From Azorinus chamasolen (lineage: Eukaryota; Mollusca; Bivalvia; Cardiida; Solecurtidae): DNA of 64,000 nt. The position numbers and the translations under genes are program-made. A model generated the notes under the pieces. The model was not told where the DNA came from. It was given only the letters and a program-made list of their open reading frames with translations, and ran no database searches. Each line of letters starts with the position of its first letter. The first letter of the stretch is position 1. The DNA lies in the NCBI GenBank assembly GCA_963576725.1, contig OY755240.1, forward strand, positions 63,762,412-63,826,411. Direction: 5' to 3'. Shown here one piece after another: positions 43,731 to 53,269 of this stretch.

Positions 43731-44408
43731 TACTTTTAGAAGATGAGTCCGTAACTGTAGATGAAGGTGACCATGAGGAAAAGGTCTAAAATGTGACGGA
43801 CTTCACCACATTGTTTTTAACAGACTTCTAATTACAAGAGAATCAAACAATTCTGATATGAAACCGGATGTTACATAGTTTCAATAAACTTGCTGCATTT
43901 GTGTATGTTTGGCTGTGTAGTCATTTGTTTGTGATCCGGTCATCTCGTTACCTTGCCATTTCGTAACCGGACAAATCTGGTCACTTCGTAACCAGTTTCC
44001 TGGTCGTTTCGTAACCGGTCGAGTCATCTCGTAACCACTGTTTAATTATATTATCATGATGAAAAAAGTGCTGATGGATCCCGTTGTGTCGTCTATAACT
44101 GTTCAAATTAGCAATTTACGCATAATTATGAAGCGGAAAAACTACAAATACTATTTTTTTACACGCTTGAACTTTGTTCTTTTCCAGATTGTGTTGGCCA
44201 AAATTGGACGATCAGAACATGTAGCCTCTGATCACTTCATTGAATTTTACAGTGCAAATTGATTGGAATATATGTCATAGGCTTACTTTCGTTGATTTCC
44301 GATAGCCATATGATATATTATATATGTATAAAAGTATCGGTTAACCCTTTACGGCAAATAGCCTTTGAATAGGGAATGAATAATATGCCATGGACAAAGT
44401 TGTAACAG

Positions 44409-44632
44409 TAACCATTTCCTTCACAAATACGCCTTTATACACATTTGCAGAGTAGATCCAGATCTGAATGTTTCTATAGGAGGCACAGGATCAGGTTCTG
44501 CTGTTTGCTTATGAAATATAGACATCATTTTACAGTTTCTACTACAGCCAAAAGCTCCTGTGTCAAAGTTTCTAATTAAGTATCCACGACGTCATAATTT
44601 CTTTCATAAATATTCATAGAGTAAAGGGTTAT
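44409..44632. mobile_element. Family A element nested in the long-TIR element
   Basis: TAACCATTTCCTTCACAAAT, AGAGTAGATCCAGATCTGAA, a decayed tip, GGATCAGGTTCTGCTGTTTG, then ATTCATAGAGTAAAGGGTT. Confidence 0.65.
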
Positions 44633-44705
44633 AACCCGTGATATTTCCTAAATACTACTGTTATTTAAACATCTTCAAATATGTTTAGACATCATACTTT
44701 TTAGC

Positions 44706-44734
44706 AAAGACCTATGATGTTATCATAGGTCTTT
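44706..44734. repeat. Perfect 13-bp stem hairpin
   Basis: AAAGACCTATGAT, GTT loop, ATCATAGGTCTTT. No poly-T-only context typical of bacterial terminators; function unknown. Confidence 0.8.
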
Positions 44735-45968
44735 GTTTTTAGACAGCAGAAAAAAAGTTTTGAATTTTTGTTTAGCCTGGTAATATACTGTATATACATC
44801 TATTTTGTACTGTATATACAATTTTAAAAAGAAAAAAATTCTGACAAAGTATGATGTCTCAATGTAATGGAAGAGGTTAGTATTTATGAATTGGTCACGC
44901 GTTGCACACACGCTTCCAGTTATTTAAAGGTAGACACGGCACAAGTTCAATTAATGCGCAAAATAAGCACGCGCCGAGGTGTGAAACCCTTTTGCCATGA
45001 ATAATCATGTAACAGATAATTACGCAATGTCTAAACACCATTGTAATGTAGCAGGAATCACTTTATCTCTATTTTATCATTACTGTTTAGGTACTGATCT
45101 CAATCGTATTCAACTTTAATCTACCGTTTGATGTTTAGTTTGGCTTACTTTACCATGTTAGGCTACTTAAGAACAAGTCAGTACTATCGTGACTTTCCTA
45201 CTGTTTGCTACCCAGACTATGTTATATCAAAGAGGTTTGTTTAACAAGTATTATTGGTTTTAAGATATGTTTAGTTATATACACCTGTGTATTGTTTTGT
45301 TTAAACTTATATATAGCCTTACAGGCACATTTCCAAAGCTCCTCCTTGCTAGTTTGTTAACAATCATAGAAGATTCAGCGGCTTTTGTTCAGGACAGCCA
45401 AATGTATATCTTACCTCCCGTCAGAACAGGTCCACTTTCTCTCACTCTTATTCTTCCGTTTCTTTCTTTCTATCTTTAGGGTGCAAAAGCAACATTAAGC
45501 ATTTCATATAATTGACTATGGCTGTCCACTGTATGTATTTTGGTTTGAAATAACAAGGTATTGAAAGAGAACTAAATAAATTATAGTATCCCCTAGACAC
45601 TCTTGAGTTTTGATTTCTACTGCCTAAATATGTAAGTTTTAATAGAACCTGGGAAACCTTCTAGCATAAAGCTAGGACGGTTACAGTATGCTACTGTCAT
45701 ATTTACAACATCTGTTTAGTATTGGCTATGAAAATATTAATTATACATATATCAAATATATATTTGATATATATCAAATATATATCAAATATATATAACA
45801 GTGGTTACGAGATGACTCGACCGGTTACGAAATGACCAGGAAACTGGTTACGAAGTGACCAGATTTATCAGGTTACGAAATGGCAAGGTGACGAGATTAC
45901 CTGTATTCATTTGTTTCCAGGGAATGGAGAGTTAACGAGACCTTAGTAAGTTTTCTTCAAATACTGCT

Positions 45969-46196
45969 TTAACCCATTACCTCATAGGCTATGTTTAGAT
46001 ACAACCTCTTTGAACTGATCTACCGAAAAGGAGCAATAACTAGAGAAAAGGAACATTTTAGAATTTTGTAGTTTGAAACCATTGTGATAAATACAGCATT
46101 TGCTCCTATAGGGGCAAATAGTCTATTTATCACAATGGTTTCACAAAGTGACTTTTACAGAGTCGTCAAAAGTCGTCAATATGAGGGAAAGGGTAA
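45969..46196. mobile_element. Family B foldback element, complete
   Basis: TTTAACCCATTACCTCATAG to TATGAGGGAAAGGGTAA, hairpin around CTCCTATAGGGG. Confidence 0.75.
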
Positions 46197-46254
46197 AACC
46201 CTAATCTCCATTTTGTATTCTTTCATCCCATGCTCATACGCATTCTACACCTCT

Positions 46255-46400
46255 AAACAGGACCCCACAATTCCTAATGAACTCTTTCCCCCTCCTCACG
46301 CCTCCTTTTACCCTCCTCACACCTCCTCTTACCCTCCTCACGCCTCCACCCCCCCCCCTCACATCTTCTCTTATCCTCTTGTCACTTCTCATTTCTTGAT
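46255..46400. repeat. CTCCTCAC-rich low-complexity tract
   Basis: Repeated CCTCCTCACGCCTCC and TACCCTCCTCAC words plus a poly-C run. The proline/histidine-rich frame here is a by-product. Confidence 0.8.
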
Positions 46401-46917
46401 TATCCATACTATGCTGATATGAGACCGGATGTAGATTTGCTTCCATGAAGGTACAGGGTTCTGACTCAAAGCCGGTTTGTGGTACCTACGACTAGCCCTA
46501 CATATTCCATCCAAGACACAGTCAGCGTCAGTACTTTCGGTGTTTTGATTATTTGCTACACAGCTACTCTATAATTATCATAATCATCCCAAGCTACTTA
46601 ACGGCCGAAAGGGAAACAATTTTATGCACTTATTAAAACAAAATAAAACAAACAATTTATTTTTTTAAATATTTGATGAACCGTGTATTTATTGCGTTAA
46701 TGGTTAAATATAACGTATTACAATGTACATGTATATATACAATATATATGTATATCTATACTCAATCCTTTAAGTCACGGCTTCGTCTCAGTCAATTAGA
46801 ATGCTACATGTGGTTTATGGCTCAAGAAGTGGAGAGATAACATTCAATATGTTACATACAACATTCAATAGCCATAGAAAAGACGTTCAGTCACTGTCCA
46901 TTGTTTTACCTTTTAGA

Positions 46918-47172
46918 TTAATAGACCAAGAAAAATGAGTAAAAAAGACCATCATTTGTAACTGGTGGTATAAACTCGCATATTTTAACAAGATATATTT
47001 CGCTGTGAGCAGCAGACCAAATCGTATACCTTTTATCCGGATTAAGACCAAACAGTCGTCTGCTTGGATTTTTTTCTGCGCTTATTCGGTCTTCAACCAG
47101 CAATAGTCTCCGGTTTGAGCATATAAAATCGTTTACTTTTACGATACAGTCATGTGATCTCGGCTTCAGCAC
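46918..47172 (-). CDS. Possible exon, unrecognised
   Basis: A minus-strand frame of about 84 codons without an ATG at its start but with varied composition (VKVNDFICSNRRLLLVEDRI, PDKRYTIWSAAHSEIY). A CACTTTTAG acceptor-like site precedes it at about 47188, although the phase from that site meets a stop. No homology recognised and no partner exon found. It may be chance. Confidence 0.2.
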   Translation of the reverse strand: MLKPRSHDCIVKVNDFICSNRRLLLVEDRISAEKNPSRRLFGLNPDKRYTIWSAAHSEIYLVKICEFIPPVTNDGLFYSFFLVY

Positions 47173-47199
47173 AAGCTACACCTAAAAGTGATCTCCATT

Positions 47200-47870
47200 A
47201 TTTAAATAACCTTATTGTTTTACCTTAAAGGTCAAGTAACCAGATAGGACACTTTTTCGTAGATATTTGACAAATGAGTGACCTGTACGACGTGTTTTTG
47301 AAAACACAAAAAATACAGTTATATCTCACGTAGCAGCTATCTGTCATAAATCACCGACGAGTAAAAATTGCTGTACATGTAGTAACAGTACAGCAACGTG
47401 AGTAAGTGCTGCTGCAAAGCAAAGCTTACCATTATATAAACCTAATTATTTGCTTAATAAGTATTAAATGATGTTTTGACTGAAGTGTATAGTGTTTATT
47501 ACTAAAGCATTGAAAGCAAAGAAGTTTAAAACAATATAAACGCTGGTAAAATACCATTTTTATTTCGAGTATTCTAGTACATGTATACGAAAGGCTACTC
47601 TTCAGATGCGTATATGAATTAATTGTGCTAGGAAGTAATAAGAATAGCAAAAGTCGGGTATAGAAAAGGAACAACACAGTTAATGATTAGTTATCTTTAT
47701 TTTTAAAAAGCTTCTAGATAATATACAGTAGAAAAGGAACACTTTTTGGTGTTTAAGTATAGCATAATTAAAACTACTAAGTAAATGATAATGAGGGACA
47801 TTAATTTGCTCTTGATAAAAGTGGAAGCTTTTTTTAAAAAAAAAAGCATGGCTAACATTGGGTTAATGAA
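47200..47870. other. AT-rich spacer, no gene
   Basis: No coding or repeat signal supported. Confidence 0.3.
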
Positions 47871-47877
47871 TAAATTA

Positions 47878-48075
47878 CAGTAAAACTTCGATTATTCGAA
47901 CACTAAAATACGTATTATTATCGATCTTTAAGACAGGTGGCAACTTAATGCATGGTGAAAGTCATGCAGAAAGCTCCTCTAGGAGCTTTCTGCATGACTT
48001 TCACCATGCATTAAGCAGCCACCTGCCTAAAAGGGTCTAAATTCTTCTGTAACGAAAATTCGAATAATCGAGGTC
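47878..48075. mobile_element. Family C foldback MITE
   Basis: CAGTAAAACTTCGATTATTC at the left, GAATAATCGAGGTCTTGG at the right (terminal ACTG lost). The hairpin GAAAGTCATGCAGAAAGCTC is near perfect around CCTCTAGG. Confidence 0.8.
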
Positions 48076-48317
48076 TTGGATGAAGTAATAATTTTGTGAA
48101 AATAAATAAGAATCTATCCTTCTTTGAAGAGTAGCAAAGGGAAACAACCAACTAATGTTCCTCATTACAGCATGCGCAAAATAAAGAATGATTAACATTA
48201 TCTCTGTTTATCTATACAGAAAGTTTTTTGTTAATATTTTACTGAATAAATCATATGTAAAAATAGAAAGAACTAATTTTCACTGACATTAGTAGTGTTA
48301 ACTGAGATGTACAGTAT

Positions 48318-48440
48318 GTTTAGCTCACCAGAGCACAAAGTGCTCAGGGTGAGCGTTCGCTTGATGCCCGTCGTCCATCGTCGTGCGTCGTGCGTGTGTC
48401 ATGCGTCGTCCGTCGTCCGTCGTCAACAATATGAACCTTT
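48318..48440. repeat. Hairpin plus GTCGTCCGTCGTCC head of a satellite element
   Basis: AGCTCACCAGAGCAC pairs with GTGCTCAGGGTGAGC around AAA at about 48323-48355, followed by CGTCGTCC-type repeats. This head directly precedes the 48460-49240 array and may be its mobile unit's end. Confidence 0.65.
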
Positions 48441-48459
48441 AAAACCTTCTCCTCTGAAT

Positions 48460-49240
48460 CTACAGGGTTCTCAGCTTTCATCTTTGGCACATAGCATCAG
48501 GTTCAGGTCCTCTACAAAAATTATATAAATTATACCCCTGGAGTCAAAATTGGCCCCGTCCCAGGGATGGCCAGTCGTCAGAAGAAAGATATAGTGAAAA
48601 CTTTGAAAATCTTCTTTTCTGAAACTGGAAGGTTCTCAGCTTTCATATTTGGCACATAGCATCATGCTCAGGTCCTCTGCAAAAGTTATATAAAGTATAC
48701 CCCTGGGGTCAAAATTGGCCCCGTCCCAGGGGTGGCCAGTTTTCTCTAGAAACATATAGTGAAAATTTTGAAAACCTTCTCCTCTGGATCTAGAAGGTTC
48801 TCAGCTTTCATATTTAGCACATAGCATAATGTTCAGGTCCTCTACAAAATTTATATGAATTATGTCCCAGATATCAAAATTGGCCCCGCACCAGGGGTGG
48901 CCAGTTTTCTCTAGAAACATATAGTGAAAATTTTGAAAATCTTCTCCTCTGAAACTGGAAGGTTCTCAGCTTTCATATTTAGCACATAGCATCATGTTCA
49001 GGTCCTCTACAAAAGTTATATGAATTATGTCCCAGAGATCAAAATTGGACCCGCCCCAGGGGTGGTCAGTTTTCTATAGAAACTTTGAAAATCTTCTCCT
49101 CTGAAACTGGAAGGTTCTCAGCTTTCATATTTGACACATAGCATCATGTTTAGGTCCTCTAAAAGAAGGTATATAAATTATGTCCCTGGGGTCAAAATTG
49201 GCCCCGCCCCAGGCGTGACCAGTTTTCTTTAGAAACACTC
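48460..49240. repeat. Tandem satellite, about 155-165 bp period (locus 2)
   Basis: Five units with GGTTCTCAGCTTTCATATTT, CACATAGCATCATG, AGGTCCTCTACAAAA and CCCCAGGGGTGGCCAGTTTT, homologous to locus 1 at 12860-13415. Units keep a reading-frame-like pattern but contain stops. Confidence 0.88.
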
Positions 49241-49560
49241 GTCAGGGTTATCTCTACAATTAGCAGATGGCTTATATAGACTTATATAAGACATTTTGTA
49301 AGGGTTAAATATTTTAATTTTATTTGATATCTGAGGTGATTTCTGATATAAATTAGAAACATAATCGGAGCACATCAAAAGCACAGTGTACGGTCAAGTA
49401 GTGTGAATTCTAATAAGTCGTGAAACTTTTTTTACAATCTGATCTGGATCAAACTGCTTGAACGTGTTAACCCTTTACTTCATTTTACACTTTAGTGTTT
49501 AATTAATTGTATACTACATGTATCATAATTTGACAAAACCAATTTGTTTACTTGACCTTT

Positions 49561-49808
49561 TAACCCTTTCCCTCATATAAACGTGTTTTCACGCATTTGC
49601 AAACAGAGTAGACCCAGATCAGACGGCTCCTAGAGGAGCCGTCTGATCAGGGTCTGCTCTGTTTGCTAATAGAATTTGATAGATTTGTTTCTTTACTTTC
49701 TAAAATGTCTATAATGTTCCACCTTCCATATTTCTTTATAACTGTTTTGGTAATGAATATTCAGTAGGTATTGAAATTTGGCCTAAATACAGAACAGGGA
49801 AAGGGTTA
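49561..49808. mobile_element. Family A foldback element, complete
   Basis: TAACCCTTTCCCTCATATAA to GGGAAAGGGTTAA. Near-perfect hairpin AGACCCAGATCAGACGGCTC, CTAGAG, inverse. Confidence 0.85.
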
Positions 49809-50235
49809 AGGTGAATGAACTCCTAAATCTGACTCGTTGTGTACCTATCCAACACGGGTATTTATGTCGGTGTTCGTTAGAGCCAATCTCTGGCGGTATA
49901 TTTGAAATCTTTGAAAGGTCGTTTGCTGTAAAATGCGATGAGGGTCATAGGTTTTGAGATCGTATGACACGAAGAGCATCCCTATCTCGGATAGAGTCGC
50001 TCCATTCTAGGACAGGAGTCTAGGATTCTTATGACAGGTTAAGGGACAATGTTAAGGGGTAGCCTCAGCCACTAGAAGGACTAATATAGCTCCATACATT
50101 CTACTGGCAGTTTTACTTATTCAACAGCTTAAGGGATAAAGCCCGCCCCTGTCAACATTAAAATATAAGATAAGCATCTAATATGTTCATGCTAACAATA
50201 CGAACACATGCACATGTGGAGTAAAACTACTGAGC
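49809..50235. other. Spacer, no gene
   Basis: No supported coding region or repeat. Confidence 0.3.
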
Positions 50236-50390
50236 TATAGATAAAGGTGCGTACCCAAATACGAAAATCGTCATTTCTCCATCAAACCCTATACTGTGAG
50301 CACTCTTACTGAGAGTAATCACAGTATAGGGTTTGGTGAAGTTTTTCTTGAAAAACATTACGCATCTTATCTGGGCCTCTGTTGCATGTA
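50236..50390. mobile_element. Family F foldback element
   Basis: AGATAAAGGTGCGTACCCAA, ACCAAA/AAACCCTATACTGTGA with inverse TCACAGTATAGGGTTTGGTG, then ACGCATCTTATCTGGGCCTC. Confidence 0.75.
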
Positions 50391-51060
50391 CATTGTACAT
50401 GTATATAGTAAACCAAGTCATCAGTAACCATTGATGTGTTTATTGCAAACATCTAAATGCTGGACCAAAGTAACGCGATCCAGATGAGCTATCCAAGAGA
50501 AATGCAGTATAATAGAAAGTTTGAATCTTTGACCTGGGCCACTCGTCATCGTCTGGATCCAAACTATGTTCTTAATATCAACTAGTCAAATTAAAAATCA
50601 TCGGTTCTTTTTATGCCAAGCACAGCAGGTGGGTCATAGCATTTACCCGGCATTGCGGTCTTTCAGTTCCGTCTTCTTCCTCAATCTATTCCGGATCCGT
50701 TTCATCTTTTCCTTCATAGTTAGATTGCCAATTTTTGCTGAAGGTGCAAAATGGGAAAAAAGAAGTTGTTTAGTTTAAACCGATCTGAATCAATGTATTA
50801 AGATCTTAAATGAAATTGCGATGTTTCGGTTTGAATCCGATGCCGTTTCTAATATAGCAATTCAGAATTCTAAGAAGTCTAATTCTAGGCTAGCTTAACA
50901 AAAGTAACGCAAGAAGCCCCCAAGTAAAGCTTCCTGCATTACTTTTGTCCTGCCTTAAACCATACTTTTTAAGTCTCTTATGTTTAGCCCTTTACACACA
51001 CCTTGTATACTCATGTCAGAAATAATGACGTCATCAATATCTATCAGCTGAATGTCTATA

Positions 51061-51295
51061 CAGTAAAACCTCTCTATAACGGCCACTAAATTACAGTAAA
51101 ACCTCTCTATAACGGCCACTAAACTACATCAAGTATTTTGTGTAAAAGGCAGGAGGCTGCTTAAAGCAAGGTGAAAGTAAAACAGAACGTTTTACTTTCA
51201 CCTTGCTTTAAGCAGTCACCTGCCCTAAGCATCCACCTGCCCTAAATACCAACTAATTAACACAATTTAGTGGCCGTTATAGAGAGGTTTTACTG
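51061..51295. mobile_element. Family C MITE with duplicated left end
   Basis: TA flanks at 51059-51060 and 51296-51297. The left terminus CAGTAAAACCTCTCTATAAC occurs twice, 33 bp apart (51061 and 51094), each preceded by TA. ACCTGCCCTAA is also doubled on the right. The central core is deleted to GAACGTTTTACTTTC. Confidence 0.85.
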
Positions 51296-51426
51296 TAACG
51301 GTATATGAACACAGGATGTGTAGGCCATAGTCAAAATTATACAATCAGATCTATGAACTCCAATAGCAAACACGGCCATTTGTTAAACAACTTAAGTCTT
51401 AATGGGACGCCCAGTTAACCCTTAAC

Positions 51427-51667
51427 CCTTTCACCGCCAATGTCGCATTAATACACCACGAAAAATAGTGCAGTCCCAGATCAGACACCGCCTTTTCAAG
51501 GCGACGTCTGGTCAGGGACTTCACTTTTTGTCCCAATCACTATTTCTATATGTATGCTTTATTCCTTTGAAATTTGCATTCATTTATCTCATTTCCTAAT
51601 TGTACCGGATGATTTAACAAAAATTGGATTGCAGACGACAATTAGAAATTTGGCGCCGAAAGGGTTA
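51427..51667. mobile_element. Family E foldback element
   Basis: TTAACCCTTTCACCGCCAAT to GGCGCCGAAAGGGTTAA; centre GTCCCAGATCAGACACCGCC, TTTTC, inverse. Confidence 0.75.
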
Positions 51668-51869
51668 AGCTGATTAATATCTATGTAAGACAAAAAAATG
51701 GCATCGTGATTTGTTATGATTGCATTATGAACGAGGGAAGTTGGCCATGGCAGAAACTGTAGAATTACAAATGTATTTCCTGAACATTTATTAGTTATTT
51801 TTGTTTTGTTTTGTTGTTGTTGTGTTTTTGTTGCTGTTGTTGTTGTTTGCAATGACATTTGAACATGGG

Positions 51870-52023
51870 AATGTTGGCCATGGCAGAAACTCTACAATTA
51901 TATCTATATAAATCCACACGCAAACAGAACAGACCCTGATCAGACAGTCCCTATAGGGGAAGACTGATCTGGGTATGTTCTGTTTGCAAAGGCGTAAAAG
52001 GCACCTCTATCATCTATAGGGTT
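51870..52023. mobile_element. Family A element, partial
   Basis: GCAAACAGAACAGACCCTGA, CAGACAGTCCCTATAGGGG, CTGATCTGGGTATGTTCTGT, ending ATAGGGTTA. Confidence 0.65.
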
Positions 52024-52081
52024 ACAGTCAGATATGCAGCCGGATCCAGCTTTGTTTGTCGAATATGTTCACGCTTGTTTG

Positions 52082-52339
52082 TCATTTGACAGTGATTATG
52101 GTACCTGTTCGCAGTTTAAACTTTGTCCTGTAGCCTTCGGGGTCTAAAAGTTCTTCATACAAGTCCATGTCTTTTCTAAACTGAGCTCGCTTCTTTTTAA
52201 TCAGTTTCTTTTCTCCATACAGATCTATTAGTTCGTCTCTTGTTTCATGTAGTTGTGCCAGGCTGCCTTTCACTTCGTTTAACGGTTTGCCATTGAGTTC
52301 CTCTTTGAGTTCTGTCAAAGACGTACCCCTTGTTTCAGT
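52082..52339 (-). CDS. Last coding exon of an unrecognised gene (charged, coiled-coil-like)
   Basis: 85 residues plus TGA at 52082-52084. An acceptor TATTTTATTTCAG precedes the first base (52339). Residues TETRGTSLTELKEELNGKPL, then GSLAQLHETRDELIDLYGEK, KKRAQFRKDMDLYEELLDPE and KLRTGTIITVK. High charge and heptad-like Leu spacing suggest a coiled coil. It joins in phase 0 to the exon at 56797-56888 (DDD to TET). The intron between them is 4.46 kb and houses the tRNA-bearing miniature retrotransposon and a decayed LINE. I do not recognise the family, and upstream exons are unresolved. Confidence 0.65.
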   Translation of the reverse strand, partial: TETRGTSLTELKEELNGKPLNEVKGSLAQLHETRDELIDLYGEKKLIKKKRAQFRKDMDLYEELLDPEGYRTKFKLRTGTIITVK

Positions 52340-52449
52340 CTGAAATAAAATACATAAATACTTCCTACGAGCGTAGTAGTCTGTTTCAAAAGCATCGTAT
52401 ATACCTTTTAGCCACTTTTATAGCAGTATTATAGAAACAGTCGGTGGCG

Positions 52450-52612
52450 ACATCAAACTTCAAACTTCCGACTTCATACTTCATACATCAAACTTCGCAC
52501 TCCGAACTTCAGACTTCACACTTCACACTTCAAACTTCAAGTTTAAAGTGTGAAGTTTGAAATTTTAAGTTTGATGTTTTGAAGTCTGAAGTTTGAAGTC
52601 TGAAGTAGACTG
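52450..52612. repeat. Inverted ACTTCAAACTTC minisatellite
   Basis: About eleven CTTCAAACTTC-like units on the left (52450-52545) face GAAGTTTGAAGTCTGAAG units on the right, making a low-complexity hairpin. GAAGTGTGAACTATGAAGC at 19785-19812 is a related array next to the same TGTCACCACCG word. Confidence 0.75.
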
Positions 52613-52808
52613 ACCTGAGGAGCATTATATAATGGCGGGTCTGGGTCTACCCTGTTTGCAAAGACAGAAAGGTATCTATTCTAAAGTGCGGTCGGTGTAA
52701 AATGCAGATTATGTTTGTCCAATTTATGTATGCGGATGAACTAGGTCTACATCGTCTGCGTAGCCGGGTAGAGATTATGGTGAAATTAGTTGATAGGCTT
52801 TACTGTGT

Positions 52809-52881
52809 GGCTTGGTAGCTCAGTCGGTAGAGCGTTGGCATGGTAAGCCAGAGGCCCTGGGTTCGAGTCCCAGTCGAGTCA
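52809..52881 (+). tRNA. tRNA-Thr (anticodon GGU)-like gene within an LTR
   Basis: 73 nt that fold as a complete cloverleaf. The acceptor GGCTTGG pairs with TCGAGTC using three G-U pairs; the D arm is GCTC/GAGC; the anticodon arm is TTGGC/GCCAG with loop ATGGTAA (anticodon GGT); the variable loop is AGGCC; the T arm is CTGGG/CCCAG with loop TTCGAGT; the discriminator is A. TTTTT at 52886-52890 is a polymerase III terminator. A box and B box (GGTTCGAGTCC) are intact. Eukaryotes normally decode this Thr box with an AGU (inosine) tRNA, so GGU is unexpected. It is probably element-borne rather than a canonical host gene. Confidence 0.7.
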
Positions 52882-52904
52882 CAACTTTTTCACCATGTTA
52901 CATT

Positions 52905-52917
52905 TGGCGCCCAACGT
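52905..52917 (+). promoter_or_regulatory. Putative primer-binding site TGGCGCCCAACGT
   Basis: Lies two bases after the CA end of the first LTR. The 13 bases are the start of the tRNA-Lys1,2 complementary site known from retroviruses and LTR elements; the match stops after T (AAAT follows). Confidence 0.6.
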
Positions 52918-53086
52918 AAATAACCCACAGGGTGATTTATATGAAGATTATATGAAGATATTTTGTAATAATAAGAAACTCGTGGGGTGTTCTTTGAGTA
53001 AGAATTCGGGACGAATTCTTGTGTAGACGGGGTGTGTGTAGCCGGGTAGAGATTATGGGGAAATAAGTTGATAGGCTTTACTGTGT

Positions 53087-53148
53087 GACTTGGTAGCTAA
53101 GTCGGTAGAGTGTTGGCATGGTAAGCCAGAAGCCCTGGGGTCGAGTCA
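53087..53148 (+). pseudogene. Degenerate tRNA-Thr-like copy in the second LTR
   Basis: Same module as 52809-52881, but the T arm has lost about 11 nt (CCCTGGGGTCGAGTCA) and the D arm is mutated (GCTAAGTCGGTAGAGT). It cannot fold as a tRNA. Confidence 0.8.
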
Positions 53149-53269
53149 CAACTTTTTCATCATGTTATATCTGCAATATACAAATGTTAATTTCATACAG
53201 CGAGACACGTACCAATATGTAGAACCCATCTAAAGCCAACACTTACTGTCATTAAAATCAGGTGGTTGC

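Larger units (their letters stand above)
43931..45906. mobile_element. Long-TIR non-autonomous DNA transposon (MULE-like?), 1976 bp
   Basis: Inverted repeats of about 110 bp (43931-44042 and 45800-45906) are built from four variants of GGTTACGAAATGACC and its inverse. The element is flanked by a perfect 10-bp direct repeat TCATTTGTTT (43921-43930 and 45907-45916). Long TIRs and 8-11 bp duplications fit Mutator-like elements, but terminal sequence alone cannot confirm it. The interior holds a nested family A element (44409-44632), a perfect hairpin at 44706-44734 and no transposase. Confidence 0.75.
52757..53169 (+). mobile_element. Miniature LTR retrotransposon (TRIM-like) carrying a tRNA gene in its LTR
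   Basis: Two direct repeats of about 140 bp (52757-52902 and 53035-53169) share AGCCGGGTAGAGATTATGG, ATAGGCTTTACTGTGTG, the tRNA module and ACTTTTTCANCATGTTANA. The first ends in CA; two bases later, TGGCGCCCAACGT (52905-52917) matches 13 bases of the primer-binding site used with tRNA-Lys1,2 in known retroelements. The internal part is only about 130 bp, non-coding, with GTAGACGGGG before the second repeat as a weak polypurine tract. A possible 5-bp duplication TCTGC (52755-52759 and 53170-53174) overlaps the first LTR edge, so borders are approximate. Confidence 0.7.

Noticed and set aside
44706..44734. Transcription terminator
   Set aside because: It is a perfect hairpin, but in an animal genome inside a non-coding transposon; a rho-independent terminator does not apply.
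46084..46446. Proline/histidine-rich plus-strand and glycine/arginine-rich minus-strand ORFs
   Set aside because: They arise from a CTCCTCAC low-complexity tract next to a family B element.
53087..53148. Second functional tRNA
   Set aside because: It has lost most of the T arm and its D stem is mutated; recorded as a pseudogene.
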